From Evernia prunastri (lineage: Eukaryota; Ascomycota; Lecanoromycetes; Lecanorales; Parmeliaceae), in the NCBI GenBank assembly GCA_003184365.1, contig NKYR01000163.1, positions 1-64,000 on the forward strand: DNA of 64,000 nucleotides, read 5' to 3'. Shown here piece after piece: positions 1 through 9,083 of the stretch. Under the pieces are notes generated by a model, which was given only the letters and a program-made list of their open reading frames with translations, did not search any database and was not told the DNA's origin. The translations under genes and the position numbers were made by a program. The number at the start of each line of letters is the position of its first letter. Positions within the stretch are counted from its first letter, which is position 1.

Positions 1-437
1 CTTCCTACTTCGTGATTCTTCTTCTTGTTCGCGCAATATGTACTTAATCACCTTACATATATAGTTAGTATATATGCCTATTTCTCACCTGTGTCAATTT
101 CGAGAAAGAGAAAGTCGTGAGGAGCTCGACGTTATCGAGTATTTAATCAAATGAAAAGACTGAAGAAAAGCTTATAATATATAATATAATAGTGTAGATC
201 TTAAAAAGATAGCGAAGCTTATAAAGAATTACGATGAAAGATATGAAAAGTAGAGTATAAAGACGTTTTAGAAATACGACAAGGTCAGCGAATAGACTAA
301 TATCTCGCTGATATTCTTAATAACATATTGTCGAGCTGAATAATAAACGTGATATCGTTAAGTCATAAAAGAAAATATATAACGAAGTATTTCTCAGCGA
401 GAAGAATAAGATCTTTCGCGAATTATCTAAGAATAAG
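1..437. repeat. RIP-degraded A+T-rich repeat DNA
   Basis: The stretch is A+T-rich with many TpA and CpG steps but very few CpA or TpG steps. That is the expected result of RIP, which converts CpA to TpA in repeated DNA of ascomycetes. No open frame of useful length survives. It ends at the ATAAG target duplication of the small LTR element that follows. The original element cannot be identified. Confidence 0.7.
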
Positions 438-520
438 TGTTAGATATAAATTCAAATAGAGTGTCTGAGCTGTCAAGCGCAGACACCCTCGAAGTTAGCT
501 TTTTAGCTAAGTGGCTAATA
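438..520 (+). repeat. Left LTR of the miniature element
   Basis: This 83-bp copy starts TGTTAGATAT and ends GGCTAATA. It contains a short hairpin (GTGTCTG pairing with CAGACAC). It matches 1045-1130 apart from transitions of the RIP type and a three-base difference in a T run. Confidence 0.7.
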
Positions 521-1044
521 ATTGTATCTGCGCTTTGATTTCGAATTAACTACGAAGTTACTTCGAGATACAATTAAGAAAGTCTAGTTAAAATAACTAG
601 TCGAGAGTGACTCGCTTAATCTTACGAGAGTTCGAAATTCGATATTTCGAAGAACGAGTTTTTTTGGAATTTTAGAGGGCTTCGAAGTCAAAATCGATTC
701 GAAGAAGTTAATTTTAGAGAGAATCTTTCAAGTAGAATAGCTCTATTCAAATAAGTTTTTAAAGCGAGATTAGTTATAATACGTTATAACGAGATCACAG
801 ATCTGAAATGAGATAAAACTCTTTATTTTCATCAAGTCTCTAAAGAATCTAAATATTTCGAACGAGAGGCTCTAAAAAAGATTCGAGATATATCGAACAT
901 TAAGTTTTTAAAGAATCTGAGCATTTCGTGTAAAACGCCCTTAAAAATCGTGGATACAGTTAAAGTGCTCTGAGTGACATTGCCATTTTTGTCTGTCTAG
1001 AGATCATGAGGCTCGAGGACGTGCTCCGTAGAGGGGGAGGCAAT

Positions 1045-1130
1045 TGTTAGATATGATTTCAAATAGGGTGTCTGAGCTGTCAAGCGCAGACACTCTCGAG
1101 GTCAGCTTTTTTTTAGCTGAGTAACTAACA
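1045..1130 (+). repeat. Right LTR of the miniature element
   Basis: This 86-bp copy starts TGTTAGATATG and ends GTAACTAACA, with the same internal GTGTCTG/CAGACAC hairpin. It is less RIP-altered than the left copy. A third, identical copy lies at 2720-2805 inside the duplicated block. Confidence 0.7.
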
Positions 1131-1158
1131 ATAAGTGAGAACGAACGATCTTTCTTTT

Positions 1159-1311
1159 TGTTAGGAGTGTACCTAGGTGGTTGACCAAGATTCTATTGAT
1201 GAGGAAGGAACTTGCTATCTCTAGGAACTATGGTACATATAGTGGGAGAGTGTGCCAAGACCCTAGCCCATAGGGCTACTTGCTAAGTGCCTGCTTGACA
1301 CACTCGTAACA
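1159..1311. mobile_element. Solo LTR, 153 bp
   Basis: The unit starts TGTTAGGAGTG and ends CTCGTAACA, with TGTTA/TAACA inverted termini. It is flanked by the 5-bp target duplication CTTTT (1154-1158 and 1312-1316). It keeps normal CpA/TpG content, unlike its surroundings, so it is younger than the RIP-altered host sequence. It lies inside one unit of a roughly 77-bp tandem repeat whose second unit begins near 1366. Confidence 0.75.
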
Positions 1312-1544
1312 CTTTTAAGCATATCGTCGCTTTCGTTAAAAGAAAATATAAGAATAAACGAAGCGAGAACGAACGATCTTTCTTTTAAATATCTCGTCGC
1401 TTTCGTCAGAAGAAAATATAAAAACGAGCGAAATATTTTGATAAGAAGTAGAAAATCTAAGAAGCGAATATAAGAAAGTCAAAAACTAAAATATCACTTT
1501 AACGTAAATCTTACTTTTTATATAAATCTTATCTATTTATAATA

Positions 1545-1545
1545 N
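1545..1545. other. Single-N scaffold join
   Basis: One undetermined base separates the 651-bp block from the inverted ORF copy. Its position exactly at a repeat boundary suggests a contig join rather than an uncertain base. Confidence 0.7.
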
Positions 1546-1953
1546 CACATATTCACTTGCTAGCTGGATTGCCATCTTAAATAGCCCAAATTTCTGTCCG
1601 TCGAGATCCTCGAACGATATATTCTTCGCGGTTTCCGCCGCGTCTTTGACCAACTGGCCCATTCTCTTGACGTGGTCACGTCTGTGACCCTTCTCCTTCT
1701 GTTTCGTGCCGTCCTCTGTGGCCCTCGCTGCCTCCTTATTCGATCTCTCCATCCTCTTCATCGCGTCTATACGCGTAGCCAACGCGTGTCCGTCTTGCTC
1801 TCCCACATTGTCTTCGGCATCGCGTTGCCCTCCCTCGACTCCTACCGACTCCTCCTCTTGGTTCTTGGCTGTACTCGTCGTGACCTTCACATTGGAGGTC
1901 TCTAGAGCCCCGCAGGGGCCCTGGTGGGTGTGTTCGCAATTCGTGGTCGCCAT
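1546..1953 (-). CDS. Unrecognised charged ORF, inverted copy, cut by the N join
   Basis: This minus-strand frame starts at 1953 and runs open to the N at 1545, giving about 136 residues with no stop reached. Its product is identical, over all residues shared, to that of the copy at 2166-2567. It is rich in Lys, Glu and Arg, begins MATTNCEHTHQG, and has no motif I recognise. The DNA is clearly richer in G+C than the flanks and lacks the RIP signature. Because it lies among LTR debris, it may be the N-terminal piece of a retroelement Gag, but that is inference. The 211-bp A+T-rich spacer to the other copy (1955-2164) shows no LTR ends. Confidence 0.35.
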
Positions 1954-2165
1954 CTCATATATCTGCTATTGCTATTATAAGATAAAATAATATTATTATA
2001 GCTGTCGAAGTCTATTGCAGCTATATAATTAATCTAAAAATATAAACTCTTAAATATAATATTCTTGAAATAAGATTATTTTCAGAACAAAAGTATCTCG
2101 TTTATATAGTCTTTAATAATATATTTTAGATAATCACATCAAATATATAGACGATTAGAGAAACG

Positions 2166-2567
2166 ATGGCGACCACGAATTGCGAACACACCCACCAGGG
2201 CCCCTGCGGGGCTCTAGAGACCTCCAATGTGAAGGTCACGACGAGTACAGCCAAGAACCAAGAGGAGGAGTCGGTAGGAGTCGAGGGAGGGCAACGCGAT
2301 GCCGAAGACAATGTGGGAGAGCAAGACGGACACGCGTTGGCTACGCGTATAGACGCGATGAAGAGGATGGAGAGATCGAATAAGGAGGCAGCGAGGGCCA
2401 CAGAGGACGGCACGAAACAGAAGGAGAAGGGTCACAGACGTGACCACGTCAAGAGAATGGGCCAGTTGGTCAAAGACGCGGCGGAAACCGCGAAGAATAT
2501 ATCGTTCGAGGATCTCGACGGACAGAAATTTGGGCTATTTAAGATGGCAATCCAGCTAGCAAGTGAA
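2166..2567 (+). CDS. Unrecognised charged ORF, direct copy, cut by the N join
   Basis: The frame opens at ATG 2166 and stays open to the N at 2568, giving 134 residues. The nucleotide sequence matches the reverse complement of 1552-1953, so the two copies lie head to head. Identity stops one base upstream of the ATG, so the leaders differ. The product is hydrophilic and probably helical, with many charged residues in its second half. No RIP signature is visible. Possible Gag fragment; function unknown. Confidence 0.35.
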
Positions 2568-2568
2568 N
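2568..2568. other. Single-N scaffold join
   Basis: One undetermined base lies between the ORF copy and copy 2 of the 651-bp block. It mirrors the join at 1545. Confidence 0.7.
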
Positions 2569-3219
2569 CGAACATTAAGTTTTTAAAGAATCTGAGCATT
2601 TCGTGTAAAACGCCCTTAAAAATCGTGGATACAGTTAAAGTGCTCTGAGTGACATTGCCATTTTTGTCTGTCTAGAGATCATGAGGCTCGAGGACGTGCT
2701 CCGTAGAGGGGGAGGCAATTGTTAGATATGATTTCAAATAGGGTGTCTGAGCTGTCAAGCGCAGACACTCTCGAGGTCAGCTTTTTTTTAGCTGAGTAAC
2801 TAACAATAAGTGAGAACGAACGATCTTTCTTTTTGTTAGGAGTGTACCTAGGTGGTTGACCAAGATTCTATTGATGAGGAAGGAACTTGCTATCTCTAGG
2901 AACTATGGTACATATAGTGGGAGAGTGTGCCAAGACCCTAGCCCATAGGGCTACTTGCTAAGTGCCTGCTTGACACACTCGTAACACTTTTAAGCATATC
3001 GTCGCTTTCGTTAAAAGAAAATATAAGAATAAACGAAGCGAGAACGAACGATCTTTCTTTTAAATATCTCGTCGCTTTCGTCAGAAGAAAATATAAAAAC
3101 GAGCGAAATATTTTGATAAGAAGTAGAAAATCTAAGAAGCGAATATAAGAAAGTCAAAAACTAAAATATCACTTTAACGTAAATCTTACTTTTTATATAA
3201 ATCTTATCTATTTATAATA
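2569..3219. repeat. 651-bp direct repeat, copy 2
   Basis: Same block as 894-1544, shifted by 1675 bases. It carries the truncated miniature element end with its right LTR at 2720-2805 and the solo LTR at 2834-2986. Sequence to the right (3220 onward) continues as RIP-altered DNA. This block may be the true start of the next contig. Confidence 0.85.
2834..2986. mobile_element. Solo LTR, 153 bp (duplicate of 1159-1311)
   Basis: Same TGTTA...TAACA unit with the same CTTTT target duplication (2829-2833 and 2987-2991). Sharing the insertion site with the first copy shows that the whole block was copied after insertion, or was assembled twice. Confidence 0.75.
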
Positions 3220-4796
3220 TTTATTAATTATTATCTCACTAATTAAGCGCTGCTCGCTTACTCGTATAAAAAAATTTATTTTATATATTTCTCTTTCTAA
3301 GTTTAATGAAGAATTCGTACGTGAAGAATCGAAAATGCTTTTGATAACGAACGATTAAGAAAGAAATCGACTAACTTTACGTCTAACGAAGTCTTTCTTA
3401 AAAGAGAAATTTCAAATCTTATCTTTTTCAAAAAAAATTCTCTGAGTCTAAATTGAGATCGTATTAGCAGATAATAGATATTTTAGATTAAGTATCAGAC
3501 AATTAATGCGAATTATAGACTACGAGTGCGAAAAACTTGAATAACGACTATTTACTTCACAGATCGAGTATAAATTAATGCTTTAAAATCTTTTAAACAA
3601 GTCACTTAAAATAGTACTTACTTATTTCACTAATCGAAATAAAATAAAGTTCTATATCAGCGACGAGAATATTTATCTACGCGTAGTACGTTGACACTCG
3701 TAAAATTCAACGTATACTTATTTAGATTTAAAACGTTTTTTAGATCAAGTATAAGACTACGCAAGAATATCGTCGATGTCGAGAATATAAGTCTGTTTGA
3801 GATGAACACTCGATTTGTCAATCGACGCGAATTATTTTTGAAATAAATTAATTTTAATAATAATTGAAATTCTTTTATCAACGATAAGAATCGAGTTCTT
3901 TTATCGTTAAATAACGTTAGTATATCTAACGTATAAATCGCTAAGATAGTTTAAATAAATATAATTAACGAGACTATTAGATATAAGAATTAATCAGCGA
4001 TTTTTAAAATGAAGTAACTCGTTAAATTCTCGATAACTTTTGATAAGATAGCAAAGAAGTATATAGCGAAGAGATAGTACTATATAGTAATATTTAACGC
4101 GTTTCAAATGCATAAATAAAAGAATATAGACGTCGACTATATTTGAGAAATTAATAATAAAAAATAAATAAAAAATTACGAGATTAAGATTGAAGACGAG
4201 TGCGAAATTTAAAACGACGATTACGACTTTGTTAAAGTAAAGACGAAATATATAGCTCTCTTAAGTAAGAAAATAAAGTCGCGAAAAGAAGTAATTGAGT
4301 TTATAATCGAATTCGTTAGTATCACGAAAGAATTAAAATCTATACACGAATTATAAACACGTGCTTAGATTACTTAAAATCTCGATTTCGTTTAGAATTT
4401 TAACTTCGTCTCTGATATTAAAATAGAAGTAGCTAAAGTTTTTAAGCGAGTTAAAATTTTATACGAAACGCTTATTAGAAAGAGAGAGTTTATCGTCGAA
4501 GATAATTAAGTACGAAAGAAGCTTCGCGTAGAAGTTTCTTCTAAGATCGAAAACTATATATTCGAATAAGATTTAAACTTCGAGCTCGAGAAAGATGAAG
4601 ATAACTGCGAGAAATATAGCGCTTTTCGAATTAAAATTAGAAAGATGAAAAGAAAGCTTCGAGCGGCAGAAGAAAAGATAGTAGCTATAATTAGCACTTT
4701 AGAACGTTTAAATAGTATAATTCAATCTCTTCTAAGCGAGCACGATAACGTAATTCGTCTCGTTAAAAAAGCTTCGAAATTAATAACGAAGTTCGA
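3220..4796. repeat. RIP-degraded retroelement remnant, left part
   Basis: A+T-rich sequence with CpA/TpG depletion and frequent in-frame TAA/TAG in all frames. Only the coiled-coil remnant at 4645-4796 still looks coding. The same ancient element probably resumes at 4967 after the solo LTR. No reverse transcriptase or integrase motif can be read by eye. Confidence 0.6.
4645..4796 (+). pseudogene. Coiled-coil fragment, probable retroelement Gag remnant
   Basis: About 50 residues remain open and show a heptad-like helix (for example LRAAEEKIVAIISTLERL). Such coiled coils are common near the start of fungal LTR-element Gag proteins; that assignment is inference. The frame is interrupted by the solo LTR at 4797, and the surrounding DNA has the RIP signature. 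The element is therefore dead. Confidence 0.4.
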
Positions 4797-4966
4797 TGTC
4801 ATGGTTACAGCTCACAACACCATGACTCCTCTACCTGGCCGAATCGAGCCTAGCGCGGCTTGGCCCTGCCCACAAATATCGGCCTTCTGCCATCATTAGA
4901 CCTTCATAGCTATTATTCCGTTCATACCGGAATCAATGCATTCAGCTACACCTTCAGTCCCTGACA
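4797..4966 (+). mobile_element. Solo LTR, 170 bp, family 2
   Basis: The unit begins TGTCATGGTTAC and ends CAGTCCCTGACA, with TGTCA/TGACA inverted termini. It is flanked by the target duplication TTCGA (4792-4796 and 4967-4971). It keeps normal CpA/TpG content and is inserted in RIP-degraded DNA, so it is a later arrival. Its reverse complement recurs twice at 6602-6913. Confidence 0.85.
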
Positions 4967-6601
4967 TTCGATAAAGATAACAATGAAAAGAATATAAAGA
5001 AGTTTAGAAAATATTCGAAAATCGTCGTTAACGCTGTGAGTAAAATTATACAGACGAATAAAAACGCAAAAAGCAATTTCAAATCTTACTTCTTTAAAAT
5101 AATCGATCTAATTTTTCGTTATTAGAGAAAAGTATCAATTAAAGACTTCGAGATATAAAAGAATAATATTAATCAAAAGCTGTTCTTTCTGAACGAGTTC
5201 GTTTACGATATTTACGACGAGCTTATTACAGAAATAATCGACGTCGACGACTGTTGACTAGTCGATCTTTCAGTCGAATTAAACTTTAAACGAAGTATCA
5301 CTCTATCGCAAAAGAAAATATGCGATAGAATCGATAATCGAACGTCTACTAAATCTAACTCGTCGTTTTTATTTAAGTCTAAAACGAAATTATTAAATAG
5401 ATATAGAGATATTGTGAATATCTATCTCGTCGGTTAACTCTCTGTCGTTATCAATCTCGTCACTACGAATCAACTTTTATCTATAATAGAATTATTATAA
5501 GAGTTAGAGTCGAATACGCATATCGAGTTTATAATTACGCGTTTTAAAACTTTTTAACTTTCTATCGTGTTCGATCTAGTAATAATAGTTTAATTTTTCT
5601 TTGTCAATTTAGCAAGAACGACGTCGAAACGTTTTTAGAATAAATTTATACTTACTTTCTCGTCGATCTCAATTTTATTAATAAGCGAAGTTAGTTCTGC
5701 TAAGCAAGTTGAAATTATATATACGCAAATTATTATCACAGCTTTTACGATTTCACAATTTCTTCTTGCTCAGTCAAACTTATCGATAATTTTAATCTCG
5801 TTATTATCGAGTTTCGATGTAAGATTATATCGTAACGTTTTTTTATTTAAGTTTTCGAGAAGTCGCAAAAGCGTGAAAATATTAAAAAGAAGATAAATAA
5901 ACGCTCGATAATATAAAATCGATATTAATCGAAGAATTAAACGCTCGTGAGATTATTCGCTAAGAAAGTTAAAAGCCAAAGCAGTTTAAGCGTGATAAGA
6001 ATGATATGACGTGACTTTCTACTCAGAAGTCGGATTAATAGAGTGAAACGACGATTTCGAAGGTGTCGCATAATCGAATTTGCTATATATCAAGAGTATT
6101 CTTTCTCGTTCGCATTTTCTACTCGACTGAAAAAAATAAGTCAAGTAATTATAATCTTTCTTTATCGTATAATCGAATTTATTACACATCAAGAATGTTC
6201 TTTCTCGTTCGCATTTTCTACTCGACTGAAGAAAATAAGTCAAGTGATTATAATCTTTCTTTCTCGTACGTAAGTTATAATTTTCTCAACGACGTTGTCA
6301 CAGTCGAAGTGACGTCAAATTATTTCGTCGAATTTTTTAGATCTCGAAAACGATACGATCTTTTCAAAAAGAAGATAAATGTTACGAAGTCGTACTTACT
6401 TTACGGTAGCTTGACAACTTAACAGCTTGACATGAAGTATATAGCTTTCTTTTCAGTGATAGCTAGAATTCAATTCACACAATACACACAGTTAATTCAG
6501 TCCTTTCTTTCTATGCTTGCATTTAGTTCTTTCTTTCTAGTTATACTTACTTGCTTGTAATCCGCGACAGCTATATAAATCTTTCGTCTTATCGCACTTT
6601 A
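4967..6601. repeat. RIP-degraded retroelement remnant, right part
   Basis: A+T-rich DNA with strong CpA/TpG depletion up to about 6430, then a more normal stretch up to 6601. No long frame survives. It contains a 99-bp tandem duplication (see 6069-6266). The right edge is the CTTTA target duplication of the next insertion. Confidence 0.6.
6069..6266. repeat. Tandem duplication, two 99-bp units
   Basis: The motif around taatcgaattt recurs 99 bases apart (6071 and 6170), followed in both units by the shared string ttctttctcgttcgcatttt. The two units differ at a handful of positions, mostly transitions. This is a local duplication within the dead element. Confidence 0.75.
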
Positions 6602-6913
6602 TGTCAGGGACTAGAGGTGTAGCTGAATGCATTGATTCCGGTATGAACGGAATAATAGCTATAAAGGTCTAATGATGGCAGAAGGCCGATATTTGTGGGC
6701 AAGGCCAAGCCGCGCTAGGCCCGATTCGGCAAGGTAGAGGAGTGATGGTGTTGNNGAGGTGTAGCTGAATGCATTGATTCCGGTATGAACGGAATAATAG
6801 CTATAAAGGTCTAATGATGGCAGAAGGCCGATATTTGTGGGCAGGGCCAAGCCGCGCTAGGCCCGATTCGGCTAGGTAGAAGAGTCATGGTGTTGTGAGC
6901 TGGAACCATGACA
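6602..6913 (-). mobile_element. LTR-NN-LTR: family 2 element with collapsed interior
   Basis: On the plus strand the unit starts TGTCAGGGAC and ends AACCATGACA, flanked by the target duplication CTTTA (6597-6601 and 6914-6918). It holds two slightly different copies of the 170-bp LTR in minus orientation. The left copy (6602-6753) lacks its last 18 bases and the right copy (6756-6913) lacks its first 12. They are joined by two Ns. This is what remains if an assembler dropped the interior of a full-length element. A genuine tandem LTR pair is less likely because both truncations fall at the Ns. Confidence 0.75.
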
Positions 6914-7827
6914 CTTTATTACTTTATTATATTCTTCTAAATTAGTCTCGCGTGTTAAAATTTAATAATAAGTTATATAATAAAATATTTTTAATACGAT
7001 TTAGTTTGTTAATTACGCAATGTTTAAAGAGTACGATCTCTTGAAATAATTTTTTTATAATTTAATATCTAAAGATTCTACTCAATTTTCAACAACCTTT
7101 AATAAAAATATATCTATTAATGATGAGATTTAAGCTGATTTTATCTTTTCTAGATTATTACAGCAAAGATACTTCTAATTTTATTCTATAAGTTATAGAA
7201 ACGTAAGTATCATTATTAAGCGAACTATTGAAATTGTAGTTTTACAGTCTAATTGAGATATTAATCTTTTTTGACCTCGTTTAGAACCGTATCGTGTAGG
7301 CAAAGTGACTTTATAACTCAATAGTACGGTATATGCCAGTCTGTTCGGTAGGTAGGTAGTGGATCAAAGTTCGAGACTATTAAATTGTAGCCGTCCCATA
7401 AACCTTCGGTAGGTTCATCGGGAGATCGTCGGCTAGTAACTAGCCTATCCTAGTAGGAAAACGTGTCTATCAAGCGACAACTAGGTAGGTACCTACCTTA
7501 CTGCTTTTTATTCATGCCCTGGCTTTTGCTGTCTTGCTATTCAATGCATCTAGATCTTTTCGAATTTTTCGTCCAATAGCATCAATCACATCCTCAATCC
7601 TTTATTCGCCAGCTGACAAGCCCCATGATGTCACCAAACCATGCTTACCTTACCAACGGCGATGAACCACTCCCGTTCAACATATTTATAAGAGTTCCGA
7701 GGGGCGACTTCAATCCTACGGTATCATCTCTGGGATACAAGCAAAAGTGCTGCACATCCCACTGTATATATCATTAAAGCAAGAGACTCCTCTGTATAAA
7801 CCCCCCCCGGAACCAAAAGAAAGGGAC
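6914..7827. other. Transition from repeat DNA to gene space; no gene seen
   Basis: The A+T-rich, RIP-like composition fades by about 7260. The rest has normal composition and includes a run of TAGGTAGG/ACCTACC motifs near 7350 and 7485. The final 300 bp must contain the promoter and leader of the FAD oxidoreductase gene, but no clear TATA box stands out. Confidence 0.5.
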
Positions 7828-9083
7828 ATGGACTCAGCGTCAGACAGCCGTCATATCGTGATCATTGGTAAAGTCTCTGCCATTACCCACCAGCATTTGT
7901 CTCTGACTGTGGCAAAGGAGGTGGCATTATAGGTTGCTGTATCGCCTACTATATTACCCGTCACCCTTCGTACGACCCAGACTTGCACACCGTCACCCTG
8001 CTGGAAGCCAGTCAGCTCGCTGGCGGCTCTTCGGGCAAGGCGGGAGGTCTTGTTGCCGTATGGGCAGACCCACAATGCATCGCACCCCTCAGCCATCAGC
8101 TTCACATCCAACTCGCCGAGGAGCACGACGGCGAAAGACGTTGGGGCTTTCGGGGCGTTCATTGTGCTGATGTGGATGCCATGGGAGAGGCTGTCGGGCA
8201 CGTGAAAACGGAGCAGAATGGATCCCAGTTCCACCCTCATGCGAAGCCTGCACCTACGACTACCGGCCTTCCGCCGGAATTGAATTGGGTACTGCCGGAA
8301 AGCATAACGTCGTACACTGAGCTCGGGACTCCGGAAAATACAGGACAGGTACACCCATACCAGTTCACGACCAGCATTGCCTCATTAGCGGAACAAAAAG
8401 GCGTGAAGATCATTCTGGGCTCGGTGAAAAAGATCAATTACTCGGAGGATGGCAGAAAGGCTGAGTCGGTGACCTACAACTCAAAAGACACTCCGGGAAT
8501 GCACACTCTCTCAGCTACACATATCGTCATCGCTACCGGCCCATGGACAAAGTTCCTCTACCCAGCCGCCCCTATCAAAGAGTCAAGGAACCACAGCATT
8601 GTCCTCCGTCCGGCAAACCCCACATCGGCATACGTACTCTTCCCCGAGCTGCATCCGAAGATTCCCCAGAAACGCATACCCCCGGAAATATACTCTCGAC
8701 CCGACGGCACAATCTATTCCTGCGGGCCGAGTGACGAGGACGTCCCATTGCCTGAGACCAGCGACCTGGTCCTCGTGAACCAAGAAGTCTGTAATACGAT
8801 CTACAAGGACATCAGCAGCATATCACACGAGCTACGGGACGGCGAGGTCCTGATAAAACAGGCGTGCTACCGGCCCATTGTCCAAGGCAGAAGTCGTGAC
8901 ATTGGGCCTCTTGTGGGACCGACGGGTATACAATCCTTGTGGCTGGCAGCGGGCCACGACTCGTGGGGGATTCAAAACGGTCCGGCTACGGGGAAAGTCA
9001 TGAGCGAGATGATACTCGAAGGAAAGGTCCGGAGCGCAGATGTGACGAGCTTAGATCCGAGAAAGGTGCTCAATGGTCCTTAG
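7828..9083 (+). CDS. FAD-dependent oxidoreductase, DAO fold, TDA3-like
   Basis: Two exons (7828-7867, 7918-9083) joined across a 50-bp intron give 401 residues. The junction restores the dinucleotide-binding motif IIGGGIIGC at residues 12-20. An acidic residue ending the second strand (LLEAS) should bind the FAD ribose. The segment GGSSGKAGGL and the C-terminal AAGHDSWGIQNGPATG are typical of D-amino-acid-oxidase-fold proteins of the yeast Tda3 type. Those are implicated in late endosome to Golgi traffic and have no firmly known substrate. The protein should be soluble, with no signal peptide or membrane segment. Without the intron the frame stops after 35 residues. It is the first intact gene right of the repeat block. 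Confidence 0.85.

Larger units (their letters stand above)
438..1130 (+). mobile_element. TRIM-like miniature LTR retroelement (693 bp)
   Basis: Two similar terminal repeats (438-520 and 1045-1130) both begin TGTTAG. The right one ends CTAACA and the left one ends CTAATA, a C-to-T change. The direct 5-bp flanks ATAAG (433-437 and 1131-1135) form a target-site duplication, so this unit was inserted as a whole. The 524-bp interior has no coding capacity. Its right end carries a purine tract (gagggggagg, 1031-1040) just before the right LTR, as expected of a polypurine tract priming plus-strand synthesis. The size fits terminal-repeat retrotransposons in miniature. An internally deleted copia-type element is the main alternative. 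The left LTR differs from the right mostly by C-to-T and G-to-A changes, consistent with RIP. Confidence 0.7.
894..1544. repeat. 651-bp direct repeat, copy 1
   Basis: The block 894-1544 reappears at 2569-3219 with the same length and, as far as I compared by eye, the same sequence. It includes the end of the miniature LTR element and a complete 153-bp solo LTR. It stops exactly at a single N (1545), and copy 2 starts exactly after a single N (2568). This is the pattern of two contig ends that overlap but were not merged, although a recent true duplication is possible. Confidence 0.85.
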
